From NCBI RefSeq assembly GCF_014698965.1, contig NZ_JACXAE010000118.1, positions 186,001-250,000 of the forward strand: a stretch of 64,000 nucleotides of DNA, written 5' to 3'. The notes under the pieces were generated by a model. The model saw nothing but the letters and a program-made list of their open reading frames with translations, searched no databases and was not told the origin of the DNA. This document shows, one piece after another, positions 25,172 to 33,243 of the stretch. A program made the translations under genes and the position numbers. Positions within the stretch are counted from its first letter, which is position 1. Each line of letters starts with the position of its first letter. The stretch comes from Iningainema tapete BLCC-T55. GTDB lineage: Bacteria > Cyanobacteriota > Cyanobacteriia > Cyanobacteriales > Nostocaceae.

Positions 25172-28100
25172 TCAAGCAGTTGTTTGGTCAGTTTGTAATT
25201 TAATGCCCAAAACTTGGGTGTAAGCCCCTCTTGCTTGAGTAACGCCGATTGTACGTTCGGCTGATTCGATCATCGGGCGTCGCAAACTCACAACTATAAA
25301 TTGTGCTTGTTTCGCCTGTTGTTTAATCATTTTAGCTAATCGTTCTACGTTTGCCCCATCTAAAAACATATCTACTTCATCAAAAGCGTAAAACGGCGAT
25401 GGGCGATAGCGTTGCAAGGCGAAAATAAAACTTAACGCTGTCAAAGATTTTTCTCCCCCTGACATTGAGGCTAGTCGCTGCACTGGTTTACCTTTGGGGT
25501 GTGCAACTAAATTAAGTCCACTGTTAAAAGGATCTTCGGCATTGTCGAGTTGCAAATAGCCGTCACCTTCGGAAAGTGTGGCAAAAATTGATTGAAAGTT
25601 TTCATTGACAGCATCGAAGGCTTCTTTGAAAGCACGTTGTCGCAATGTGGTGAAGTTTTCAATCCGCAGTAGTAATTCTGTACGCTCCCCTGCTAATGTT
25701 TCTAATTTTTGACTAAGTTGCTCTAACCGATTTTGTGTGCGCTCATATTGTTCTAATGCCAGCATGTTTACTGGTTCCAATGCTTGTAAGCGTTTGTTTA
25801 GAGAACGCAATTCTTTTTGCAGTTCTTCTAAATCTACTTTATCTGGTACTTCGGGCAGAGGGTTGGGTAATTCTGCTGCCATATTTTGCAACTGAATTTT
25901 CAGTGCTGCTAGTTCTTCTCTTCGTGTATTCTGGGTTTCTTGTAGTTTTTGCAGTTCCCATTCCAAGTGTTGTTGACGCGAGGAGTGCGATCGCAATTCA
26001 ATTTCTGTGGCGTCGCGTTTCTGTTTTTCTTCGCCCAAATTCACTTCCATTTGCGCCAAAGTAGCGCGAGTTTGGGCGATTTGCTCATTATTCTCGGTAA
26101 TTTGTATGGTGACGCGATCTATCGCCTCTCTACATGATGCCTGTTGCGTCTGGTATTCTGCAACCCGCTGTTCGCCCTCTTGGATTTTCTCTTGCAACCG
26201 CTGCTGTTGATTTTCCCAATTTTTTAACTTTTGCTCAGATTCCCTTACTTCTGTTTCCCGTTGTTGTAATTGTTGCTCTTGAATTTTTAACGTTGCCTGG
26301 ATTTCTTGCCATTCCTGGGGAGTTTGGGACTGTTCTAACTCTGCTAAAGTAGAACGTAGTTGTTGTAATTGTTGCTCTTTATCTGGTAATTCCCGATGTA
26401 ACACTGACAACCGAGATTGAGCAGTGGCTAATCGTTCGCTATTTTGGGCAAGTTGCGATCGCGTCCCCTCTAACTGCCCAGTCAAACTCTTAATTTCCTT
26501 CTGTAACTGCTCCAACTGTAACTGTTGTTCTCGCCGCGCCTGTCGTGCCTCTGTTAATTCTTGTGTCAATTGTTTTGTTCTGGCAGAAAGAGAACTAATC
26601 GCCTCGCTACCTCGCTCTAAAACCCGCTCGATATCAACCAACCGTTTTCGTAACGTGGCAACTTCTTCCGATTCCCCCGCTTCTGTACCAAACCGTAAAG
26701 CCGAACGTTGAGAGCTACTACCACCAGTCATCGCGCCACTGGTTTCTAACAATTCTCCTTCTAATGTAACAATTCGATACAATCCCAGTTGAGTACGTGC
26801 TTGCTCTATAGTTTCAAATATAACAGTGTTACCAAAAACGTAAGCAAACACATCGCGATAGCGGCGATCGCACTCTACCAAATCAACAGCGTAACTAACA
26901 AAGCCCCTAACATAACGCAACGTTGCATCTTGGGTAAATTTGGGAGCGTTAATTTTATTCAGCGGTAAAAAAGTCGCCCTACCAGCACGTTTTTGTTTGA
27001 GCAATTCAATTCCCGCAGCAGCTACGCTATCATCTTCCACAACAATATGCCCCAATCTAGCACCAGCAGATGTTTCTAAAGCTAGCTGATAGCGAGGTTC
27101 CACTCGCCCCAACTGCACAACCAACCCACACACACCAGGCAATCCCGATTGAATAATAACTTTACTTGCTTGGGTTCCCTGCACTTCTTGCTGTGCAGCT
27201 TGTTGTGCTTCTAGTTTATCCAAAGCGCGTTGTTTCTCGCGTTGTTCTTGCAACAAACGCTTTTGCGTTTCCTGTTGGATTTGCAGCTCTTGTTCTGTCG
27301 CTGATAAAGTTTGAGCTAAGGATTCGACTTGTTGTAGAGACGTTGCATGGCGCGTCTCTACATCAGCAATTTGAGATTGTTTATCAGCAATTTCCGGTGA
27401 CAACGTTTGAATTAGCTGAGTTTGCTCTTGAATTAACTGTTGTAATTGATTTTGACGTTCTCCTAATTGTGCTTGTTCTGTGCGCTGGGGTTCCACAGTT
27501 TGCAGCAATGTTTCGATTTGGCGGTTGAGGGCTGTTTGTTGCTGTACCCACGCTTCTGAAGCTGAAGCAATTTCCGCAGCGGCAGCACGAGAACTTTCTA
27601 CTAATTGTCGCGCCTCCGAACGTTGTTGCTGTAGAGACGCGAAATACGAAGTCTCTACAATTTGTTGTTGTGCCAGTTGCTCTAGGGTACGCTGGTGTTG
27701 TTGAATTTCTTGCTGTTGTTGCAAAAGACGCGAGTCCCTTTCTTGCTGAGAAGTTTCGAGTTCTTTTTGTTGACGCCCTAGTTGTTTACGCTCTGCTTCT
27801 TGAGTAGCAAGGGTAGATTGCACTGCTAAAAGTTCTTCTTCTCCTAATGCTTTAACTTGAGCATTAAGTTGTTCAAGTTCAACTGTTTTTTGGGCGATTT
27901 CTACGTTAAGGTGCGTGAGTTGATTAGTAAGTTCGGTACTGGTTTGCTCTCCCTGCTGTATTTGAGCAGTTAGCTTTTCGTTTTGTGCTTGTAGGGAGCG
28001 CCACGCCAAAACCGCTTCCCAAGATTGTTTTTGTTGAAATTCGCTTTTGAGTTTTTGGTATTTTTCGGCTTTCGCTTTATCTTGAGAAAGGCGATCGCGT

Positions 28101-28834
28101 TGCGTAATTAACTCTGTCTCTACAATCCGACAACTGTCTTCTTTTTCCTTCACTTCCTCCAAAGTGTTTTTTGCTTGAGTGATTTTGCGATCAAATGCCG
28201 CCACCCCTGCCAATTCATCGATTATTTCCCGCCGCTCCCTTGAGTTCATGGAAATAATACTGGTAACATCTCCTTGCAGTACGACGTTGTACCCTTCTGG
28301 ATAAACTCGCAGTTTTTCTAGTTCCTCATGCAACTCTGTAAGGGTAGCGGAGACACCGTTAATGTAATAGTTCGATGTGTAAGTTCCTTGGTGGGTGACG
28401 CGCAGTCTTCTCGTTACACTCCACTCTCCGCCTCGCTGGGGACGGATTTTTTGGGAGCGATTTTCCTGTTCTTCCTTGACTTTTTGCTCTTCTTGTGATT
28501 CTTCTAATGGTTCGTCTTCGACGACGGAAATGACAGGGGGGGGTTCGTCTTCTTCTGGGGAGTGATCTGACAAATCAAACGTTACTGTAACTGAGGCTTC
28601 AACAGCGGAACGTCCTTTGCTAGTTTGATTGTTGTTGACTAAATCGGGTAGGCGATCGGCTCGCATTCCCTTGGAACTAGCTAGCCCCAGGCAAAATAGT
28701 AGTGAATCTAGGATATTCGATTTTCCGGAACCATTGGGACCAGAGATGACAGTAAACTCCGGCAGCAGGGGTACGGAAGTTGTGCCGCCGAAGGATTTGA
28801 AGTTGGTGAGTTCGACGCGCTTGATGTGTACCAT
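25172..28834 (-). CDS. smc: Chromosome segregation protein SMC
   Basis: This 1220-residue SMC ATPase compacts and segregates the chromosome with ScpA/ScpB. The N-terminal head has Walker A GPNGSGKSNILDSLLF (about 33-48). Two long coiled coils flank the hinge (about 540-680, with LPGVCGLVVQLGRVEPRY and the GGSSSQRSALR end block). The C-terminal head has the signature SMSGGEKSLTALSFIFALQ and Walker B YAFDEVDMFLDG. Length is normal for cyanobacteria. A charged insert in the N-head (about 95-130, PEEDEPPPVISVVEDE) is typical of Nostocales SMC. Two 30-base palindromes lie in frame in the first coiled-coil arm. Confidence 0.96.
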   Translation of the reverse strand: MVHIKRVELTNFKSFGGTTSVPLLPEFTVISGPNGSGKSNILDSLLFCLGLASSKGMRADRLPDLVNNNQTSKGRSAVEASVTVTFDLSDHSPEEDEPPPVISVVEDEPLEESQEEQKVKEEQENRSQKIRPQRGGEWSVTRRLRVTHQGTYTSNYYINGVSATLTELHEELEKLRVYPEGYNVVLQGDVTSIISMNSRERREIIDELAGVAAFDRKITQAKNTLEEVKEKEDSCRIVETELITQRDRLSQDKAKAEKYQKLKSEFQQKQSWEAVLAWRSLQAQNEKLTAQIQQGEQTSTELTNQLTHLNVEIAQKTVELEQLNAQVKALGEEELLAVQSTLATQEAERKQLGRQQKELETSQQERDSRLLQQQQEIQQHQRTLEQLAQQQIVETSYFASLQQQRSEARQLVESSRAAAAEIASASEAWVQQQTALNRQIETLLQTVEPQRTEQAQLGERQNQLQQLIQEQTQLIQTLSPEIADKQSQIADVETRHATSLQQVESLAQTLSATEQELQIQQETQKRLLQEQREKQRALDKLEAQQAAQQEVQGTQASKVIIQSGLPGVCGLVVQLGRVEPRYQLALETSAGARLGHIVVEDDSVAAAGIELLKQKRAGRATFLPLNKINAPKFTQDATLRYVRGFVSYAVDLVECDRRYRDVFAYVFGNTVIFETIEQARTQLGLYRIVTLEGELLETSGAMTGGSSSQRSALRFGTEAGESEEVATLRKRLVDIERVLERGSEAISSLSARTKQLTQELTEARQARREQQLQLEQLQKEIKSLTGQLEGTRSQLAQNSERLATAQSRLSVLHRELPDKEQQLQQLRSTLAELEQSQTPQEWQEIQATLKIQEQQLQQRETEVRESEQKLKNWENQQQRLQEKIQEGEQRVAEYQTQQASCREAIDRVTIQITENNEQIAQTRATLAQMEVNLGEEKQKRDATEIELRSHSSRQQHLEWELQKLQETQNTRREELAALKIQLQNMAAELPNPLPEVPDKVDLEELQKELRSLNKRLQALEPVNMLALEQYERTQNRLEQLSQKLETLAGERTELLLRIENFTTLRQRAFKEAFDAVNENFQSIFATLSEGDGYLQLDNAEDPFNSGLNLVAHPKGKPVQRLASMSGGEKSLTALSFIFALQRYRPSPFYAFDEVDMFLDGANVERLAKMIKQQAKQAQFIVVSLRRPMIESAERTIGVTQARGAYTQVLGIKLQTDQTTA
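27333..27362. repeat. 30-base TGTAGAGACG palindrome inside smc
   Basis: TGTAGAGACGTTGCA/TGGCGCGTCTCTACA has the same ends and length as the intergenic palindrome at 19285-19314. Read on the minus strand it adds exactly ten codons to the coiled coil (within DVETRHATSLQQ), keeping the frame. Confidence 0.85.
27630..27659. repeat. Second 30-base palindrome inside smc
   Basis: TGTAGAGACGCGAAA/TACGAAGTCTCTACA has the conserved ends and a diverged centre. It again spans 30 bases and codes in frame for residues within IVETSYFASLQQ of the SMC coiled coil. Confidence 0.8.
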
Positions 28835-28979
28835 AGGCGCTAGTTAACAGGGAAGGCTGAAGTTCAAGTGTACCAGTAAAATTCTCAAGCGGTTAGCGTA
28901 ATTGGTTCTTTTGGGTGAATATTATAGATGATGGTGATGGGGAGCGTGAGGGGATTTGCCAGGTGACAGACAAATTCCT

Positions 28980-29264
28980 ATGTCAATACCAATTGAAACT
29001 ACAACCCAAATTGAACTGACAATCAGCGAAGAACACAAGGAAACTTGAGAAAAAGCTGCTAATATGACGGGTCTGAGCCTGAATGACTATGTAATCCATC
29101 AAGCGTTGAGTGCAGCGATGGAACACATAGCATCTTATGGCAAAATGGTACTGAGCGATCACGATCAAGACATCTTCAACGCCGCACTAGAAAATCCCCC
29201 TGAACCAAATGAAGCGTTGAAAGCTGCTTTCAAAGAATATCAGCAAGAATACGGGAATTTATAG
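28980..29264 (+). pseudogene. DUF1778 antitoxin (TacA-like) with in-frame stop
   Basis: From ATG 28980 the frame reads MSIPIETTTQIELTISEEHK, a normal DUF1778 start, reaches TGA at 29046-29048, and continues in the same frame as EKAANMTGLSLNDYVIHQAL through to the natural end at 29264. Without the stop it would be a 94-residue ribbon-helix-helix antitoxin of a TacA-TacT system. A short product could start at ATG 29064 but would lack the DNA-binding half. The partner toxin directly downstream is also broken, so the pair is in decay. Confidence 0.8.
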
Positions 29265-29266
29265 CC

Positions 29267-29445
29267 GTGAAATGGATTTTTTGCCCCATAGATGGCAGTG
29301 TGAGGAAGGAAGATTTTGACTGCGGTATTCCCGAATTAAATGACTACCTAAAAAAATACGCTCTTTCAGAATGATAAAAAAGGGATTGCTAAAACATTTG
29401 TGGCGATTCCTGAATCCACCAGACAGAGTTGTTGCCGGATATTTT
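29267..29445 (+). pseudogene. GNAT toxin (TacT-like) remnant
   Basis: GTG 29267 opens VKWIFCPIDGSVRKEDFDCG and PELNDYLKKYAL, typical of the N-terminus of acetyltransferase toxins. The frame ends at TGA 29372-29374, but the next frame resumes at once with NDKKGIAKTFVAIPE, and a further shift gives PDRVVAGYF up to 29445. The rest of the GNAT domain, including the acetyl-CoA loop, is absent. This is a frameshifted and truncated toxin gene beside its disrupted antitoxin. Confidence 0.8.
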
Positions 29446-29729
29446 TAAAATTGGTGGAATAGTTGAAAATAATTAAGCTATATGAGTTTGGTATGAATCC
29501 TCACTACAGAAATGCAAATGAAATACAAGTTTCTTTTCAAAACTTATGGGCTTTTTGTGGAAAAGAGTATTGATTGCTACTGAAGCTTAGTTATCTGTGA
29601 CAATGCTTTTTGGTATTCTCCTCGTTCTTGCTCAGCAAAATTATTACTGGCAAAAGTAACATAAACTCTTTACATACTTCTTTGGGCAGAGGCTTACTAA
29701 TAGTTAGTATGCTATGCTATCTATCCAGG
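29446..29729. other. Intergenic region, 284 bases
   Basis: This AT-rich stretch lies between the toxin remnant and the kinase-NACHT gene. It must hold the promoter of the latter; ATGCTATGCTATC near 29708 could contain a -10 element. The kinase frame is open back to 29610, but that part does not resemble kinase N-termini. Confidence 0.35.
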
Positions 29730-32432
29730 ATGAAATCTACATTATTAAACAATCGGTATCAGATTATCCGTGCGTTAGGAAGGGGTGGATTTGGCGAAAC
29801 TTTTCTGGCGGAAGATACCTATTTACCTTCTCGTCGTATCTGTGTAGTTAAGCAACTTAAACCAGTTACGAACACACTGCAAGCTTACAACCTAATTCAA
29901 CAAAGATTTGAAAGAGAAGCAGCAATTTTAGAGGAACTCGGTGAAGGTAATGAGCAAATACCCAAGCTGTACGCTTATTTTACAGAACATGGGCATTTTT
30001 ATCTAGTTCAAGAATGGATTGAAGGTCTGACTCTAAATCAAAAATTTCAGCATCAAGGACTATTCAGTGAAAGTTTAGTCAAGAAATTACTGATAAGTCT
30101 TTTGCCAGTGTTAGATTATATCCACTCGAAAGGAATTATCCACCGAGATATAAAACCTAGCAATATTATTTGGCGACAACAAGATGGCAAACCTGTTTTA
30201 ATTGATTTTGGCATCGCCAAAGAAATGATGAATACCGTAGTAAACGAGCAAGGTGAAATCATCAGCTCAATTGCAGTGGGTACTATGGGTTACATGCCGC
30301 CAGAGCAAGCAGCAGGTAAACCAGTTTATGCTAGCGACATTTATAGCTTAGGTATGACAGCAATTTATCTGCTGACAGGTAAGCATCCCCATGAGTTGCA
30401 GCCTCTACCTGAAACTAACGAAATAGTTTGGCGCACTGACACTGATATTAGTAACCAGTTGGCTACAGTTTTAGACAAAGCGATTAATTGTCATCCACGC
30501 GATCGCTATTCCAATGCTAGAGCAATGATAGCAGATTTGCATCCCCAAGACCGGATGCCACAACTTCCATTAAAAAGAGAAATTGATGCATCAGAGATAG
30601 AAACCGCACCACTGCCTAACTTTAGTCAAAAGATACCAATAGAGAAAATTCCTTACAGCCGACAAGAATACCGTCATCGTCAAATATTACTTAATAAAGT
30701 AAAAAATTACTGGATCAAAGGTGTTTTAGAAACTTCCTTACACGGAGTAGTATTAATTGAACTAGGTTTAGAAAATCGTTTTGATGCTTTAGATCGTCCT
30801 TGGGGTATGCTGTGGGAAACTCCAGAGCAAGCTAGACAACCAATACCCAAAAATATCAGAATCGTTGATTTATTTCAACAAATGGGGGCTGGTTGTTCCC
30901 TCCTAATTTTAGGTGAACCAGGTGCAGGTAAAACAATTACACTTCTAGAACTTGCCCGCGACTTAATTGCACAAGCAGAACAAGACATCAATCAACCAAT
31001 TCCAGTAGTATTTAACCTTTCTGCTTGGACAAATGAAAAGATAACAATTGCCGAATGGTTGGTTCGAGAACTAAATACTAAATATCAAGTCTCCAAAGAA
31101 ATCGGTAAAAATTGGATAAAAAATCAACAATTACGATTACTCCTAGATGGATTAGACGAAGTTAGCACCATCCGTAGAGAAGCTTGCGTTGCTGCTATTA
31201 ATAAATTCAGCCAGGAATACGGAGAAACTGAAATAGTAGTTTGTAGCCGCATCAAAGATTATGAAGCATTATCCCATCGCTTCCGCTTTCAAGGTGCAGT
31301 TCTAATTCAACCACTGACTTTGGAACAAATTCATCAATATCTCCAAAATGCAGGTTCAGAACTTGCCGCAGTATCTACAACGCTGCAAGCTGATAAAACA
31401 ATGCAAGAATTAGCCAAGTCACCACTGATGCTTAGTATTATGACTCTTGCATATCAAGGCTTGTCAATTACAGAATTACCAGGAATGAACATGGAAGAAC
31501 GCCGCCAACATTTATTTGATAAGTATATTCAAAGAATGTTAGAGCGCCGTAGTGCTAGTAATCGATATTCACACAAAAAAGTGATGCATTGGCTAATTTG
31601 GTTAGCACAAACTCTAAAAAATCAGTCACAAACAGTATTTTTTATTGAACGAATGCAGCCTGATTTGTTAGAAGAAAAGTGGCAAAAATTTCTTTACATG
31701 AGTGGGCTGGTAATCGCTTTTATATTGATTACTGGACTAGCCGGAATGATGATTTTACCAATTCAAAAAGTACTTCTAGCGTTGTTTTTTACTAAAGTAT
31801 TTTTTTTGCTAATTTTTGGTTTTGGCAAAATTAATCCTGCTGAAACTCTAAAATGGTCTTGGAGAAATGCCAGAAAACATCTAGTTCTGGGACTAATTGG
31901 AGGAGTTATTTTTGGCGTGATGTTAAAACTAACTGCTGAACTAATAAATACACCACTAAATTGGCGAACCTTTATTGTTCATATAATGCAAATTCTTCAT
32001 GATGGCTGGGTGCGTGGAGTCGTATTTGGGTTAAATTTAGGAATAATTTATGTACTAACCCGTGGATTAACTAGTCCCAGTATCCAGACGCTCACAGTTC
32101 CTAATCAAGGAATTTGGCAGTCAGCAAAAAATGCAATTATTTTTGGTTCAATCGGATTTTTACTATTAGGTTTAGCCGCCATAACATTAAATTTGCAAAG
32201 TTTAGTATGGGCAATCTTAGGATTATTATTTGGCGTTGCCGCCGGAGGTGGTGAAGCTTGCATCAAACACTTTATTTTGCGTGTGATTCTTTGTTATAAT
32301 AGTTACATCCCCTGGAATTACGCTCATTTCCTAGATTACGCCACAGAGCGCATTTTTTTACAGAAAGTAGGTGGCGGTTACATATTCGTGCATCGTTCCC
32401 TTTTAGAACATTTTGCTCAACTTGACGGATAA
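29730..32432 (+). CDS. Ser/Thr protein kinase - NACHT NTPase - membrane protein
   Basis: This protein of about 900 residues starts at ATG 29730 (MKSTLLNNRYQIIRALGRGG). Residues 9-275 are a Hanks-type kinase: glycine loop GRGGFGETF, Lys41, catalytic HRDIKPSN (138-145), DFG (159-161) and APE-like MPPEQ. Residues about 385-600 form a NACHT-type NTPase with Walker A GEPGAGKT (395-402) and Walker B LRLLLDGLDEVS (468-479). The last third has several hydrophobic segments (about 640-840), so it is membrane anchored. No leucine-rich, TPR or WD40 sensor repeats follow. Kinase-NACHT fusions occur in cyanobacteria, and NACHT proteins include bacterial anti-phage NLR-like proteins, so a stress or phage sensor is possible but unproven. 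A PD-(D/E)XK gene follows 4 bases later. Confidence 0.87.
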   Translation: MKSTLLNNRYQIIRALGRGGFGETFLAEDTYLPSRRICVVKQLKPVTNTLQAYNLIQQRFEREAAILEELGEGNEQIPKLYAYFTEHGHFYLVQEWIEGLTLNQKFQHQGLFSESLVKKLLISLLPVLDYIHSKGIIHRDIKPSNIIWRQQDGKPVLIDFGIAKEMMNTVVNEQGEIISSIAVGTMGYMPPEQAAGKPVYASDIYSLGMTAIYLLTGKHPHELQPLPETNEIVWRTDTDISNQLATVLDKAINCHPRDRYSNARAMIADLHPQDRMPQLPLKREIDASEIETAPLPNFSQKIPIEKIPYSRQEYRHRQILLNKVKNYWIKGVLETSLHGVVLIELGLENRFDALDRPWGMLWETPEQARQPIPKNIRIVDLFQQMGAGCSLLILGEPGAGKTITLLELARDLIAQAEQDINQPIPVVFNLSAWTNEKITIAEWLVRELNTKYQVSKEIGKNWIKNQQLRLLLDGLDEVSTIRREACVAAINKFSQEYGETEIVVCSRIKDYEALSHRFRFQGAVLIQPLTLEQIHQYLQNAGSELAAVSTTLQADKTMQELAKSPLMLSIMTLAYQGLSITELPGMNMEERRQHLFDKYIQRMLERRSASNRYSHKKVMHWLIWLAQTLKNQSQTVFFIERMQPDLLEEKWQKFLYMSGLVIAFILITGLAGMMILPIQKVLLALFFTKVFFLLIFGFGKINPAETLKWSWRNARKHLVLGLIGGVIFGVMLKLTAELINTPLNWRTFIVHIMQILHDGWVRGVVFGLNLGIIYVLTRGLTSPSIQTLTVPNQGIWQSAKNAIIFGSIGFLLLGLAAITLNLQSLVWAILGLLFGVAAGGGEACIKHFILRVILCYNSYIPWNYAHFLDYATERIFLQKVGGGYIFVHRSLLEHFAQLDG

Positions 32433-32436
32433 AACA

Positions 32437-33087
32437 ATGACTACAACACTAGACGCAAGCAATCTATCTCTGGAAGATGTATACAAGCTTTTCAAATATG
32501 AAGAGCAGTTCAATGACTCAATTACATCCTTACTATCCTTAGAACCGATTACAGAATTTGAACAGCAAGAAATGTTACAAATTCGTAATTTATTCCGGAG
32601 CTACTACGCAGCAGGTAAAATCTCCGAAGGACAAATCAAATTTATTTTCTTAGGTCAGTTAATGAAATTAGCAGGCTTCTATCATCCCAGTATTAAGATA
32701 ACACTAGAAGAAAACATTGCTAGTATCTTTGTTGAAGACGAAGACACAATCGTCAAAGGACGGATGGATATTTTAGCCGTCAACAAGACACAAGGAAGAA
32801 TACTAACAACACCCTTCTGGATACTAGTAATAGAATCCAAAAATAGCAGTGTCAACGCCTCAGAAGGTTTACCCCAATTACTTACCTACACATATAAAAG
32901 CCTAGAACAACAAACATCAGTGTGGGGACTGACAACTAACGGAATGGACTATCAATTCGCGTACATTCAGCAAGGCAACACCCCAACATATCAACTCCTA
33001 CCAAAACAAGACATAACTCGCCCCGAATCATCAATCGAACTACTACAAATCCTCAAAGCAATCCGCCATCAATATAATCTACCCTAA
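32437..33087 (+). CDS. PD-(D/E)XK nuclease-like protein coupled to kinase-NACHT gene
   Basis: This 216-residue protein starts at ATG 32437, 4 bases after the kinase-NACHT stop, so the two are almost certainly one operon. A restriction-like catalytic pattern can be read: Asp111 (GRMDILAV), Glu133-x-Lys135 (VIESKNS) and Gln147-x3-Tyr151 (QLLTY), as in RecB-like and type I restriction R-subunit N-termini. An N-terminal helical region (1-80) precedes it. It has no membrane segment. It could be an effector nuclease controlled by the kinase-NACHT sensor, or an unrelated stand-alone endonuclease-like protein of the kind frequent in cyanobacteria. Confidence 0.72.
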   Translation: MTTTLDASNLSLEDVYKLFKYEEQFNDSITSLLSLEPITEFEQQEMLQIRNLFRSYYAAGKISEGQIKFIFLGQLMKLAGFYHPSIKITLEENIASIFVEDEDTIVKGRMDILAVNKTQGRILTTPFWILVIESKNSSVNASEGLPQLLTYTYKSLEQQTSVWGLTTNGMDYQFAYIQQGNTPTYQLLPKQDITRPESSIELLQILKAIRHQYNLP

Positions 33088-33243
33088 ATCTCCTCTTACT
33101 CTCCTCTTGGCGTCCTTGGCTTCTTGGCGGTTCATTCTCATAATTATCCCCCCCAAACATGGTAGCAACACAAATCAAGAGTCAAAATAGAAAATACAGG
33201 CTGACTCAGCAAAGCCTTACCATAAAACAGGAGTTTGTTATCA

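Noticed and set aside
25735-27704. Several open frames antisense to smc
   Set aside because: They follow from the biased codon use of a coiled coil and have no independent start signals.
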